Source: Lachnospiraceae bacterium (GTDB lineage Bacteria; Bacillota; Clostridia; Lachnospirales; Lachnospiraceae). Taken from it: 64,000 nucleotides of DNA. This document shows positions 24,901 through 33,749 of this stretch, piece after piece (the first letter of the stretch is position 1; each line of letters starts with the position of its first letter). The translations under genes were made by a program, and so were the position numbers. A model generated the notes under the pieces. That model was not told the DNA's origin. It saw only the letters and a program-made list of their open reading frames with translations, and did not search any database. The stretch covers positions 186,001 to 250,000 of the forward strand of contig CABJBK010000002.1 of NCBI GenBank assembly GCA_902363825.1. Reading direction: 5' to 3'.

Positions 24901-26400
24901 TTCTTTCGGGTTTACAAACGTGGAGAAGCGGTCTACGATCTGTCCGTTTTCTACCTTTACCGCACCGATCTCTATGATCTTACAGGTATTCGGACTTAAT
25001 CCCGTGGTCTCAAGATCGAATACGACATAACGGTCATCCAGGCTCTGGTTTTTGGAATTTTCGATAATATCCTTCAAGTCGTCCACCAGATACGCCTCTA
25101 ATCCGTAGATCACCTTAAAGTCCGTGCCATCCGGTATCGCATGATTTGCGATCGGGAATGCCTGTACTGCCCCGTGATCCGTAATGGCGATCGCTTTGTG
25201 CCCCCAGGCGGCGGCGCGTTTTATGATATCCCCGACATCGGAAACGCCATCCATATCGCTCATCTTGGTATGGCAGTGTAACTCCACCCGCTTCTTCGGA
25301 CTGTTGTCCATGCGCGATGAGGTAAAGTCCGGGATCTTCTTGATGCCGACCACCGATCCGATCGTGAGCTCACTGTCAAATTTATCGATCGTTGTGACAC
25401 CTTTGATCTTGACATACGCACCTTTCTTCAAACCGCCCAGCAGTTCATCGAGATTTTCATCGCGGGCAAAGATCTTTAATACGATCGTATCGGTAAAATC
25501 GGTCACAGACATGATCACGATCGTTTTTTCGTTGCGGATCGGTCTGGTATCTAACGATAATATCTGACCGCGGATCACAACCTCTCCCATTTCTCCCGCG
25601 ATCGTCTCAATTGCGATCGCTTCCTCATCAAAATCCCTGCCATAGATAACATCCGGGTTGTCCGAACGGCGGTAGGAAAATTTTCTTCCCTCTTCTCTCG
25701 GTTTGGCGGATTTGAATGTTTTTGCCGGAGCCGGCTGCTTTTTCGTCTCCTTTTCCTTTAAAGGTTTTGTCTCTTCTTTTTCCTGCGAAACCGGTTCATC
25801 CTCCCGGTGCTGTCCAAGCGCCGACATTTTAACGATATGCTCCACCTCATGTGCGATCTGGATATCACTGTCTTTCCGATGTTCCGAAAGCTCCGCTTCT
25901 TCCTGAAACTGCGGTTCGATCATCAGCTTCAGTCCACAGCGTTCGCAGACTATCTTTTCCAGAATATCGATCAGTTCATCAGATCGTTTTTCCGCCACGA
26001 TCGTATCCGGCAGCGTTAAGACCATATGATCTTCGCGGTCAAATTCCAGTGTCGCCTGGCGGAACAGATTATAAACTAAAAGACTGTACTCCCTTAATTC
26101 CAGAAGAATACTGTCTTTGTATACATTCATCAGATTTTCCGGCGTATACTGGCTGGACAACTGAAACTTTTCAATAAATTTGATTGTCATATCCCTGGTC
26201 GGAAAAAGCTGCTTTTTGATCCCGGTCTCTAACTGATAGATCTTCTTTTTCGGGATCAGCCGTCTTCCCGCTATGTAAACGCGCAGGATGTCCTTCCTTG
26301 TATTGGTGGACACCCTGGTTACTTCTACTTCCGATAACAGATTTTTTGTTTCCTCTCCCACTTTTAACGTCGGAAATACCTCAAAAAACGGTTTTGCCAT
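21955..26400 (-). CDS. polC: DNA polymerase III alpha subunit, PolC type (with proofreading exonuclease)
   Basis: The main replicative polymerase of low-GC Gram-positive bacteria, 1481 residues. Order: an N-terminal region to about 200, an OB fold (about 255-350), and a PHP domain beginning LHCHTKMSDMDG, split by a DEDDh exonuclease (FDLETTGLSP, HNAEFDMSF, HRAVDDAACT). The C-family polymerase core follows, with PDIDLNFSGDYQ holding the catalytic aspartates, then fingers and a C-terminal helix-hairpin-helix region ending LSLFDFS. AGGTGAAAGTAA precedes the ATG. It closes the uppS-cdsA-dxr-rseP-ispG-polC chain, as in Bacillus except that proS is absent. No terminator is obvious after it. Confidence 0.98.
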   Translation of the reverse strand: MAKPFFEVFPTLKVGEETKNLLSEVEVTRVSTNTRKDILRVYIAGRRLIPKKKIYQLETGIKKQLFPTRDMTIKFIEKFQLSSQYTPENLMNVYKDSILLELREYSLLVYNLFRQATLEFDREDHMVLTLPDTIVAEKRSDELIDILEKIVCERCGLKLMIEPQFQEEAELSEHRKDSDIQIAHEVEHIVKMSALGQHREDEPVSQEKEETKPLKEKETKKQPAPAKTFKSAKPREEGRKFSYRRSDNPDVIYGRDFDEEAIAIETIAGEMGEVVIRGQILSLDTRPIRNEKTIVIMSVTDFTDTIVLKIFARDENLDELLGGLKKGAYVKIKGVTTIDKFDSELTIGSVVGIKKIPDFTSSRMDNSPKKRVELHCHTKMSDMDGVSDVGDIIKRAAAWGHKAIAITDHGAVQAFPIANHAIPDGTDFKVIYGLEAYLVDDLKDIIENSKNQSLDDRYVVFDLETTGLSPNTCKIIEIGAVKVENGQIVDRFSTFVNPKEPIPYKIEELTSIRDDMVIDAPTIEEILPEFMKFCEGSIMVAHNAEFDMSFIKKNCDRQGISYDFTIGDTMTLAQLLLPNLNRFRLDTVAKAIGVHLGNHHRAVDDAACTADIFLKFIEMLKERGIHTLDEVNAEGNIDKESVRKMKSFHAIMLATNDIGRVNLYKLVSLSHLTYFNKRPKIPKSEFVKYREGILLGSACEAGELYQAILLGRPNEEIARLVNFYDYLEIQPLGNNMFMLRDEKSPVSSIEELQDINRKIVALGEEFHKLVVATCDVHFLDPEDEVYRRIILAGNGFKDADDQAPLYLRTTEEMLNEFTYLGSEKAEEVVIKNPNLIADMCERISPVRPDKCPPVIENSDQMLRDICYNKAHEMYGEELPSVVKERLDRELNSIISNGYAVMYIIAQKLVWKSNEDGYLVGSRGSVGSSFVATMSGITEVNPLHAHYYCENCHYSDFDSEDVKAYTGRAGCDMPDKICPKCGKLLKKDGFDIPFETFLGFKGNKEPDIDLNFSGDYQSKAHKYTEVIFGAGQTFRAGTIGTLADKTAFGYVKNYYEERGVHKRNCEIDRIVQGCVGIRRTTGQHPGGIVVLPVGEEIYSFTPIQHPANDMTTDTITTHFEYHSIDHNLLKLDILGHDDPTMIRMLEDLTGLNARTIPLDDKAVMSLFQNTDAIQVTPDDINGCQLGALGIPEFGTDFAMGMLLATQPTEFSDLVRISGLSHGTDVWLGNAETLIKEGTATISTAICTRDDIMIYLISMGLESETAFTIMESVRKGKGLKPEWEKLMLEHGVPDWYIWSCKKIKYMFPKAHAAAYVMMAWRIAYCKVFYPLAYYAAYFSIRATGFNYELMCQGKDKLNYFMHDYEKRKDQLSKKEQDVYRDMRIVQEMYARGYEFMPVDIYRASDRYFQIIDGKLMPALNTIEGLGGKAAEQVVEAAKDGKFLSKDDFRQRTKATKTAIELMSDLGLLEGLPESNQLSLFDFS

Positions 26401-26415
26401 TTACTTTCACCTGTT

Positions 26416-27483
26416 TTATTTCTCTTTTTCCTGTTCCCAGTGCAGCAGTTCCTCACGCAGTGCAGGCAGAAGTTCTGCCTCCGGAACTTTCTTATAGATC
26501 TCTCCGTGCTTAATGATGAGTCCCTCTCCGACACCGCCTGCGATCCCGATATCGGCTTCCCTTGCCTCACCCGGGCCGTTTACCACGCAGCCCATGACTG
26601 CGACTTTGAGATCGAGCGGAATATCTGCCACCATATTTTCAACCTGATTTGCCAGACCGATGAGATCGATCCTTGTTCTGCCACAGGTCGGACAGGAAAC
26701 CACTTCGATGCCTCCCTTTCTCAGTCCCAGTGTCCGTAAGATGATCTTTGCGGATTTGATCTCCTCCGTCGGATCTCCGGTCAGTGAGACACGGATCGTA
26801 TCACCGATCCCCTGATTCAGGATCAGCCCAAGCCCGATCGCGGATTTGATGTTTCCGCTTGTGACTGTGCCTGACTCGGTAATTCCGACATGAAGCGGAT
26901 GATCGGTCTGCTTTGCGATCAGTTCATGTGCCTTTACGCACATCATTACATCCGAAGACTTGATGCTGATGACCAGATTGTCGTATCCCATGTCCTCGAT
27001 CAGTTTTACTTTATCCAGTGCGCTCTCCACGAGTGCTTCCGCCGTGACGCCATGGTACTTTTCCAGCAGATCCTTTTCCAGCGAACCGCTGTTTACACCC
27101 ACGCGGATCGGAATTCCGCGCTCTTTCGCCTCTGTAACGACTGCACGCACGCGTCCTTCATCCCCAATGTTTCCCGGATTGATCCGGATCTTATCCGCGC
27201 CGTTTTCCATCGCTGCGATCGCAAGCCTGTAATCGAAATGGATGTCTGCCACAAGCGGGATTTCGATCTGTTTTTTGATCTCACGCAGCGCCGCTGCCGC
27301 TTCCATCGTAGGCACCGCGCAGCGGATGATGTCACATCCGGCCGCCGTGAGTTTTTGGATCTGTGCCACCGTATCCGCCACATTTTCTGTCTTTGTATTG
27401 GTCATGGACTGGATCAGGATCGGATGGTCTGCCCCGATCACCCGGTTTCCGATCCGTACTTCTTTTGTTTTCATTCTCTGCAT
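26416..27483 (-). CDS. ispG: 4-hydroxy-3-methylbut-2-en-1-yl diphosphate synthase
   Basis: Penultimate enzyme of the MEP isoprenoid pathway, a [4Fe-4S] protein. The cluster ligands are visible in SCPTCGRT and MGCVVNGPGEA. ADIHFDYRLA and the KIRINPGNIG barrel motifs are intact. I use ATG 27483 (355 residues), with AGAGGTG 6 bases upstream; the longer frame from 27516 overlaps rseP and adds nothing conserved. Together with dxr and uppS upstream, it makes this chain a route to undecaprenyl phosphate, the lipid carrier for wall synthesis. Confidence 0.96.
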   Translation of the reverse strand: MQRMKTKEVRIGNRVIGADHPILIQSMTNTKTENVADTVAQIQKLTAAGCDIIRCAVPTMEAAAALREIKKQIEIPLVADIHFDYRLAIAAMENGADKIRINPGNIGDEGRVRAVVTEAKERGIPIRVGVNSGSLEKDLLEKYHGVTAEALVESALDKVKLIEDMGYDNLVISIKSSDVMMCVKAHELIAKQTDHPLHVGITESGTVTSGNIKSAIGLGLILNQGIGDTIRVSLTGDPTEEIKSAKIILRTLGLRKGGIEVVSCPTCGRTRIDLIGLANQVENMVADIPLDLKVAVMGCVVNGPGEAREADIGIAGGVGEGLIIKHGEIYKKVPEAELLPALREELLHWEQEKEK

Positions 27484-27493
27484 ATCTACACCT

Positions 27494-28525
27494 CTAAAAC
27501 AGTTTTCGGATATCACTGAACATAATGAACACCATGAGTGCCATCAGGCACATCATTCCGACAAAATGTACCATTCCTTCCTTTTCCGGATCGATCCGTT
27601 TCCTTCGTATGGCCTCAATGATAAGGAATACCAGCCGCCCGCCGTCCAGTGCCGGGATCGGCAGAAGGTTCATCACACCGAGGTTCGCGGAAAGTAAAAT
27701 GGAAATGTTTAACATATTGATAAACACATAAAACATGCCGTCTGTCTTGCTCTCTTCATAAGTGTCACCGATCGTTTTTACGATGCCGACCGGTCCTGAC
27801 ATATCCTGCACGCCTACTTTTCCGGTGAAAAGCATCCTTACGCTCTCAAACGTCAGATCCACCCAGTATTTTGTATAATAAACGCCGTATTTTAAGGAAT
27901 CTCCCACATTTGCCCTGGTTCTCGCATTGTTTTCATAAAAACCGACATAGTAGCCGCCGCTTTCTTCATCATAAACCGGTGTCAGGGTAACCTGTGTTTC
28001 TTTGCCATCCCGCTCATAGGTGACATCCACAGTCTCGCCTGCGTGAAAATAAAGATACAGATTGATCTCTCTGCAAAAATGAATGTTTTTGTGGTTCATT
28101 TTTACAATGGTATCTCCCTCCTGCATCCCCGCTTCCTGCGCCGGATATCCGTCCATCACACCACTGATCACCGGCTTGTCATAACCGATGCACGCAATTA
28201 AGATCACCGAAAAAACAAATGCCATGATGAAATTAAAAAGCGGGCCTGCTGCCACGACCGCAATGCGCGCCCAGACCGGTTTGTTGGTAAACGCCCGGTC
28301 ATCACTGCTGTCTCCGTCCTCACCTTCCATCATGCATGCTCCGCCAAACGGAAGCAGATGAATGGAATATTTGGTCTCTCCTTTGGTTATGCCAAAGAGT
28401 GTCGGCCCAAGTCCCAGACAGAACTCATTTACGCGTATCCCGCACTTTTTGGCAACCAGAAAATGTCCCAGTTCATGAAACAGAATGATGATGCTGAATA
28501 TGATGATCGCAATAACAATTTTCAA
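27494..28525 (-). CDS. rseP: Site-2 intramembrane zinc metalloprotease RseP/RasP (M50)
   Basis: Cleaves membrane anchors such as anti-sigma factors within the bilayer. 343 residues; HELGHFLV near residue 17 provides the HExxH zinc ligands inside the first membrane helix. A PDZ domain follows (YPAQEAGMQEGDTIVKMN), and NLLPIPALDGGRL holds the third ligand. The start codon is TTG, one base after the dxr stop; its AGGTGG ribosome site lies in the end of dxr, so the two are probably coupled. The place between dxr and ispG matches rasP in Bacillus. Confidence 0.95.
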   Translation of the reverse strand: MKIVIAIIIFSIIILFHELGHFLVAKKCGIRVNEFCLGLGPTLFGITKGETKYSIHLLPFGGACMMEGEDGDSSDDRAFTNKPVWARIAVVAAGPLFNFIMAFVFSVILIACIGYDKPVISGVMDGYPAQEAGMQEGDTIVKMNHKNIHFCREINLYLYFHAGETVDVTYERDGKETQVTLTPVYDEESGGYYVGFYENNARTRANVGDSLKYGVYYTKYWVDLTFESVRMLFTGKVGVQDMSGPVGIVKTIGDTYEESKTDGMFYVFINMLNISILLSANLGVMNLLPIPALDGGRLVFLIIEAIRRKRIDPEKEGMVHFVGMMCLMALMVFIMFSDIRKLF

Positions 28526-28526
28526 T

Positions 28527-29669
28527 CTACCACCTGCCTTCTATATATTCATAGGCTGCACGTTCGGTATCTAAAATCTCTTCTACCGATGGATTCTTCA
28601 CATAGTTACAGTGTTCCATGCACGCCTCAATGATTTCCGGTATCTCCAGGAATCGGATCTCATGATTTAAGAACTTCGCAACCGCCCGCTCGTTTGCCGC
28701 ATTGAAAGCCGTTGGCACATTTCCTCCCTGCTCCATGGCACGGTAAGCGAGTGCCAGCCCGCGGAAGGTATCCGTATCCGGGCGTTCAAATGTGATCTGT
28801 CCAAGCTTATAAAAATCAAGCCGTTCTCCGCTTAACGGTCTCCGGTCCGGATAGTACAGCGCATACTGGATCGGCAGACGCATATCCGCCGTACCAAGCT
28901 CCGCTATGATCGCCCCGTCTTCATATTCCACCATGGAGTGGATCACACTCTGTGGCTGTACCACAACCTGGATCTGTGAAAGTTCCACGTCAAAGAGCCA
29001 TTTTGCCTCCATGACCTCGAGTCCTTTGTTTACCAGTGAGGCAGAATCCACCGTGATCTTTCTTCCCATGCTCCAGTTCGGATGTTTGAGCGCATCCTCG
29101 ACCGTCACGTCTTTTAATTTCTCACGCGTCTTTCCACGGAACGGTCCGCCGGATGCCGTGAGCAGGATCTTATGGATCTTATTGTGTCGTTCCCCGTTTA
29201 ATGACTGAAAGATCGCGCTGTGCTCGCTGTCCACCGGCAGGATCGAGACATGATTCTCCTCCGCCATCGGCATGATCAGATGCCCTGCCGTGACAAGCGT
29301 CTCTTTATTCGCAAGCGCAATATCCTTTCCCGCGCGGATCGCTGCGATCGTTGGCCGGATCCCAAGCATTCCGACGATCGCCGTGACCAGGATCTCCGCT
29401 TCCGGTATCTGTGCCACGGCAAGCAGTCCATCCATGCCGTCTAAGATCTCAACGGAGAGATCCGCTGTCTTTATCTTTAATTCTTCTGCTTTCTTTTTGT
29501 CCCATACCGCCACAAGACGCGGATGAAACTCCCGGATCTGCTGCTCCAACAGAGCGATATTGCTCCCTGCGGCTAGCGCGGCGACAGAGATATCCCCCTG
29601 TTCCCGCACTACATCCAGTGTCTGTGTTCCAATCGAACCGGTAGATCCCAGGATCGCTATTTTCTTCAT
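28527..29669 (-). CDS. dxr: 1-deoxy-D-xylulose 5-phosphate reductoisomerase
   Basis: Committed step of the MEP pathway (DXP to MEP, with NADPH). 380 residues. The N-terminal nucleotide motif is GSTGSIGTQTLDV. Substrate and metal contacts are in LTASGGPFRGK, MGRKITVDSASLVNKGLEVM and the PVDSEHSA block. GAGGGTTTGAAAA precedes the ATG. It lies 16 bases after cdsA in the same transcript. Confidence 0.97.
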   Translation of the reverse strand: MKKIAILGSTGSIGTQTLDVVREQGDISVAALAAGSNIALLEQQIREFHPRLVAVWDKKKAEELKIKTADLSVEILDGMDGLLAVAQIPEAEILVTAIVGMLGIRPTIAAIRAGKDIALANKETLVTAGHLIMPMAEENHVSILPVDSEHSAIFQSLNGERHNKIHKILLTASGGPFRGKTREKLKDVTVEDALKHPNWSMGRKITVDSASLVNKGLEVMEAKWLFDVELSQIQVVVQPQSVIHSMVEYEDGAIIAELGTADMRLPIQYALYYPDRRPLSGERLDFYKLGQITFERPDTDTFRGLALAYRAMEQGGNVPTAFNAANERAVAKFLNHEIRFLEIPEIIEACMEHCNYVKNPSVEEILDTERAAYEYIEGRW

Positions 29670-29685
29670 TTTTCAAACCCTCTTT

Positions 29686-30489
29686 TTATTTTATGAAATA
29701 ATCCGCCAGATAGAATATGACAGGTGCCGTAAAAATAACAGAGTCAAACCGGTCCAGTATTCCGCCATGACCCGGGATCAGTTTTCCATAATCTTTGATC
29801 TCATAGTTTCGTTTGATCGCAGACGCGGTAAGGTCCCCGATCATGGAAATGACCGCGCCGACTGCACAGATCGCCGCCATTGCGAAAATATCTTTCTGTG
29901 TGGTTCCCATTTTGTTCTGGAAAACAAATCCGTAGATCAGTCCGAGCAATGCAGCACCGATGATCCCGCCTGCCGCGCCTTCCCAGGATTTTTTCGGGGA
30001 AAGCTTCGGCGTCATCTTGTGTTTTCCGATCAGCATACCCACGCAGTACGCACAGGTATCACAGCCCCAGGAGCACAGAAAGATCAGCCATACGGTATAC
30101 GCGCCCTGCAGAAGCATTCTGGTCTGGTAAATATAGGACAGCATGACTGCCACATAAAACACACCGAAAAATGCCGCAAGCATCTGCTCTGTATGATATT
30201 TTGGGTAAGAAAACACATAAATAAACATCAGAACGACCAGAAATCCGATCACAAACATCATCGTATCCGGAATGAACGCGAATTTTAAATTGCAATAGAA
30301 TAACACTGCCGCAAGAAATCCTGCAATTCCCGCAATCGTTCGTTCAATATGAAAAATTCGATACAATTCAAACATTCCAATCAGTGCGATAACCGCTGTC
30401 GATGTCAGAAGTATATTTCCTCCGGTGATGATCAGCGCAAGCGCAAGTGCTACCAGCACGATCCCACTTATCAATCTTGTCTTAAACAT
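29686..30489 (-). CDS. cdsA: Phosphatidate cytidylyltransferase (CDP-diglyceride synthase)
   Basis: Makes CDP-diacylglycerol, the branch point of phospholipid synthesis, in the membrane. 267 residues with about seven or eight hydrophobic segments. The conserved loops SPKKSWEG and the C-terminal signature (IKRNYEIKDYGKLIPGHGG, then DRFDS) are complete. The ATG shares one base with the uppS stop (TAATG), which implies translational coupling. It pairs wall-lipid and membrane-lipid synthesis in one operon. Confidence 0.96.
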   Translation of the reverse strand: MFKTRLISGIVLVALALALIITGGNILLTSTAVIALIGMFELYRIFHIERTIAGIAGFLAAVLFYCNLKFAFIPDTMMFVIGFLVVLMFIYVFSYPKYHTEQMLAAFFGVFYVAVMLSYIYQTRMLLQGAYTVWLIFLCSWGCDTCAYCVGMLIGKHKMTPKLSPKKSWEGAAGGIIGAALLGLIYGFVFQNKMGTTQKDIFAMAAICAVGAVISMIGDLTASAIKRNYEIKDYGKLIPGHGGILDRFDSVIFTAPVIFYLADYFIK

Positions 30490-31199
30490 TATTCTTCCTC
30501 CTTTAATCCGCCATATCTGCGGTCGCGGTTACTGTATTCTTCCACCGCTTTTTTTAATTCCTCTGGCGAGAAATCCGGCCACGGAACTTTTGTGAAATAA
30601 AACTCACTGTATGCAAGCTGCCACAAAAGATAATTGGACAGCCGCTGTTCCCCGCTGGTGCGGATCAGCAGATCCGGATCCGGAATGTCATGCGTATCCA
30701 GATAACGCGTAAAACTCTCTTCGTTGATCTCCGAAACAGGCAGTCTGCCTGCGTCATGATCCTCCACCATCTTTTTCATGGCACGGATCATCTCATTCCT
30801 GCTGCCGTAATTGAGCGCAATCTGAAAATTCAGACCGTCGTTGTGCTTTGATGCCTCTTCCAGCTCCGCGATCTGCTTTTGCATCGCCGGATCGAGACCG
30901 GTGATATCCCCGATCACACGCACACGCATATTGTTTTTCGCTGCGGTCTTAATACAGTTTTTCAGATAACTGTTTAGCAGCTTCATCAGCGCACTCACTT
31001 CGCTGTCCGGCCGTTTCCAGTTCTCTGTGGAAAACGCGTACAGCGTCAGATAGGATATTCCCATATCATGCGCTGCCTTACAGATCACTTCTACATTTTT
31101 TGCTCCCATCGTATGTCCATAATTACGCGGCATTCCTTTACTCTTCGCCCATCTTCCATTTCCATCGAGAATGATGGCGACATGCTGCGGTATCTTCAT
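30489..31199 (-). CDS. uppS: Isoprenyl transferase (undecaprenyl diphosphate synthase)
   Basis: Condenses isopentenyl diphosphate onto farnesyl diphosphate to give C55 undecaprenyl diphosphate. 236 residues. Asp12 in IILDGNGRWAK is the Mg2+ ligand; the NYG, STENW (AFSTENWKRP) and RTSGEQRLSNYLLWQ motifs are all present. AAGGAGGATACGAAG precedes the ATG. It is the first gene after the frr terminator, so the uppS-to-polC chain is a separate unit here. Confidence 0.97.
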   Translation of the reverse strand: MKIPQHVAIILDGNGRWAKSKGMPRNYGHTMGAKNVEVICKAAHDMGISYLTLYAFSTENWKRPDSEVSALMKLLNSYLKNCIKTAAKNNMRVRVIGDITGLDPAMQKQIAELEEASKHNDGLNFQIALNYGSRNEMIRAMKKMVEDHDAGRLPVSEINEESFTRYLDTHDIPDPDLLIRTSGEQRLSNYLLWQLAYSEFYFTKVPWPDFSPEELKKAVEEYSNRDRRYGGLKEEE

Positions 31200-31235
31200 C
31201 TTCGTATCCTCCTTGTTGTAACAGGTCTGTCTGTT

Positions 31236-31244
31236 ATTTTAACA
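31236..31244 (-). promoter_or_regulatory. Possible extended -10 promoter of the uppS operon
   Basis: TGTTAAAAT on the minus strand, 37 bases before uppS, is an extended -10 element without a good -35. It lies after the frr terminator, where a promoter is needed. The rest of the 172-base gap (31200-31371) shows only that terminator. Confidence 0.4.
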
Positions 31245-31285
31245 CATTTCAAAGAATTTTCCTACTCACAAAGCTGTTTTACAAG

Positions 31286-31315
31286 AAAAGGCATGGCAAA
31301 AAACTCTGCCATGCC
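31286..31315 (-). terminator. Terminator after frr
   Basis: GGCATGGCA, 8-base loop, TGCCATGCC, then TTTT on the minus strand: a 9-bp perfect stem. It separates pyrH-frr from uppS. Confidence 0.85.
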
Positions 31316-31371
31316 CCTAGAATCCTATGTTCTGCACTAATCTTAAATTTTTGTGAACTGCAAAAATCCGC

Positions 31372-31926
31372 TTATACCGTAAGGATTTCCTTATTTTTCT
31401 CATCCACTGCCTTGTCGATCTGCGCAATGTATTTATCGGTCAGCTTCTGCACACCATCTTCCAGTTCTTTGATCTCATCTTCAGAAATATCCGCTGATTT
31501 GGAAAGCTTTTTGAATGCGTCATTGGCATCACGGCGGATATTACGCACTGCCACTTTTGCGCTCTCTCCCTTTTTCTTGATGTCTTTCGCGATCTCTTTT
31601 CTGCGTTCCTCGGTCAGTTCTGGGAATACCAGACGGATCACTTTTCCATCATTGGTCGGGTTGATGCCGAGATCGGAAGTCATGATCGCTTTTTCAATCT
31701 CCTTTACCAAGGATGCTTCCCATGGCTGGATCTGGATCATACGCGGTTCCGGTACATTGATATTCGCAACCTGCTGTAAAGCAGTCGGTGTTCCGTAATA
31801 ATCTACTTTGATCTTGTCTAATACATGCGGATTGGCACGTCCTGCGCGGATCCCTCCGAATTCTGCAAGCAGATTATCCAGAGACTTCTGCATTTTTTCA
31901 TTGTATTGTGCTAATCTCTCGTCCAT
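31372..31926 (-). CDS. frr: Ribosome recycling factor
   Basis: Splits post-termination ribosomes with EF-G. 184 residues, the normal length, with the conserved RAGRANPHVLDKIKVDYYGT and RIQPWE-like MIQIQPWEAS segments and the long three-helix bundle. GGAGGAAATAAA precedes the ATG. It follows pyrH by 27 bases and ends at a strong terminator. Confidence 0.98.
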   Translation of the reverse strand: MDERLAQYNEKMQKSLDNLLAEFGGIRAGRANPHVLDKIKVDYYGTPTALQQVANINVPEPRMIQIQPWEASLVKEIEKAIMTSDLGINPTNDGKVIRLVFPELTEERRKEIAKDIKKKGESAKVAVRNIRRDANDAFKKLSKSADISEDEIKELEDGVQKLTDKYIAQIDKAVDEKNKEILTV

Positions 31927-31953
31927 TTTATTTCCTCCAATAATACTAATGAT

Positions 31954-32649
31954 TTATACGGTGACTTTTGTCCCGCTGAATTTGCCGCTCATCGCGTTCA
32001 CGATACTGTTTTCTTCGTTTAATCCGAAAACATACATCGGCATCTTGTTCTCCATACACATGATCGATGCTGTGAGATCGACAACCGCCAGTTTCTTCGC
32101 GATCACTTCCTCGATCGACACTTCATCGAATTTCTTTGCCGCAGGGTTTAACTTCGGATCGCTGTCATATACGCCATCCACTGCCTTTGCCAGATAGATG
32201 CCGTCCGCATCCATTTCGATGGCACGCAGCACGATACCGGTATCTGTGGAAAAATACGGATGTCCGGTTCCACCTGCGAAAAATACGACCATTCCCTTTT
32301 CAAAGTATTTGTTTGCACGGTCTTTGGAAAACAGTTTTGTCATGGATCCACACTCAAACGGTGTTAAGATCTGTGTTTTCATTCCCACATAACGGAAGAT
32401 CTCGGACACATAGATGCAGTTCATGACCGTAGCGAGCATTCCGATCTGATCTGCCTTGGTACGGTCGATCGTCTCGCTGGTACGTCCTCTCCAGAAGTTT
32501 CCTCCTCCGATCACGATACCGACTTCCATACCGCCGTCCACAATCTGCTTTACCTGTTTTGCGACTTCCGTAACGGTCGCTTCGTCAAATCCCGTCTTTT
32601 TTTCTCCGGCAAGCGCTTCGCCGCTCAGTTTTAAAAATACTCTTTTCAT
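31954..32649 (-). CDS. pyrH: UMP kinase
   Basis: Phosphorylates UMP to UDP; hexameric and allosterically controlled by GTP and UTP. 231 residues of the amino-acid-kinase fold: FLKLSGEALAGE at the N terminus, IVIGGGNFWRG, and AGGTGHPYFSTDT. It begins three bases after the bactofilin stop, so the pair is translationally linked, which is unusual since pyrH normally follows tsf. Confidence 0.97.
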   Translation of the reverse strand: MKRVFLKLSGEALAGEKKTGFDEATVTEVAKQVKQIVDGGMEVGIVIGGGNFWRGRTSETIDRTKADQIGMLATVMNCIYVSEIFRYVGMKTQILTPFECGSMTKLFSKDRANKYFEKGMVVFFAGGTGHPYFSTDTGIVLRAIEMDADGIYLAKAVDGVYDSDPKLNPAAKKFDEVSIEEVIAKKLAVVDLTASIMCMENKMPMYVFGLNEENSIVNAMSGKFSGTKVTV

Positions 32650-32652
32650 GGA

Positions 32653-33720
32653 TTATTTGCCTTTCTTCTCTCCAAAGAGATTTTCCATATCGATATCCGC
32701 ATAGCACTGAGAACAGAAACCTTCAATAACCGCTCCGTTATTGATCTGTACAGAACGTGATTTGATGTTTCCGACAACAACTGCGGAAGTATCTACAACA
32801 ACCGGTCCCTGCACATCAATATCACCCTTGATCGCGCCTGCGATCACTGCGGATGTTGCTTTTACATTTCCGATGACAACAGAACCAAGTCCGATCTTTA
32901 CCGTTCCGACACTTGTGATCTCACCCTCGATTTTTGCGGAATCTGCAAAGAACTCAGAAGAGTTGCTGTTTCCGGTTACGGTACCGGTTACGGAAAGTTT
33001 TCCGTTACAGGTCACATCACCTTTGATCTCACCCTGGATATCCAAAGATCCGGTAGATGTGATATTACCTTCGATCTTCATTCCGGTTGTGATCACTGCT
33101 GTCTCATCGGTAACTGCCGCCGCATTTACTCCGTTTACGGTGTTTTCTGTTTCAACTTCTGCGTTTGTTAAATTTTCTTCCTGCTTGCTGCTCATAATAG
33201 CATCCTCCTTGGCATCCTCTTTTTCTTCGATATCTTGTTCCGGTTCTACTGGCATCTCCGGTAAAACTTCTTCTGGCTCTGCTGCTTCCGGCACGATCTC
33301 CGGTTCTTCTGCAGTCTCTTCTGCCACATCTTCCACTGCTTCCTGTGGCTCTTCTTCCATGATCTCTTTTATTTCTTCCGGTTCCGGCAGTGTCTCTGCT
33401 TCCTCTTCCGGAAATGCGATATCCGGTAACGGTTCCACATCCTCTGCCTCAGCTTCCGGTTCTTTTACCGGTTCGTCTTCCGGCACCGGCGCTACATCCA
33501 GATCATCTTCCGGCATCGGAACTTCTTCTGCTTCCTTGCTTACTTTTTCCAGAAGCCCATCTAATTTCAAGAGTTCGGATTCCACATCCACGTCATTGCT
33601 CACAGTTCCTGTGTCCGCAGTGGAATCAACCGGTTCGATGTCTTCCAGCTCATCTTCCCCCGGCATCAGCTCATTTACTGCCTGCGATAAGTCATCTTTA
33701 AATTCCTTAAAAAAGCTCAT
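32653..33720 (-). CDS. Bactofilin (polymer-forming cytoskeletal protein) with long acidic spacer
   Basis: 355 residues. The C-terminal 130 or so (from about 215) form the bactofilin beta-helix repeats (GSLDIQGEIKGDV, GAIKGDIDVQGPVVVDTS). Before it lies a stretch of about 150 residues made mostly of Glu, Pro, Asp, Ala and Val, and a short N-terminal amphipathic segment (SFFKEFKDDLSQAVNEL) that might contact the membrane. Bactofilins polymerise without nucleotide and often organise wall enzymes. Here the gene follows a wall deacetylase and precedes pyrH. A Ser-rich frame antisense to the acidic region is an artefact of GAA/GAG codons. Confidence 0.88.
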   Translation of the reverse strand: MSFFKEFKDDLSQAVNELMPGEDELEDIEPVDSTADTGTVSNDVDVESELLKLDGLLEKVSKEAEEVPMPEDDLDVAPVPEDEPVKEPEAEAEDVEPLPDIAFPEEEAETLPEPEEIKEIMEEEPQEAVEDVAEETAEEPEIVPEAAEPEEVLPEMPVEPEQDIEEKEDAKEDAIMSSKQEENLTNAEVETENTVNGVNAAAVTDETAVITTGMKIEGNITSTGSLDIQGEIKGDVTCNGKLSVTGTVTGNSNSSEFFADSAKIEGEITSVGTVKIGLGSVVIGNVKATSAVIAGAIKGDIDVQGPVVVDTSAVVVGNIKSRSVQINNGAVIEGFCSQCYADIDMENLFGEKKGK

Positions 33721-33749
33721 TCTCTTACCTCCATATTATATTGCAACAC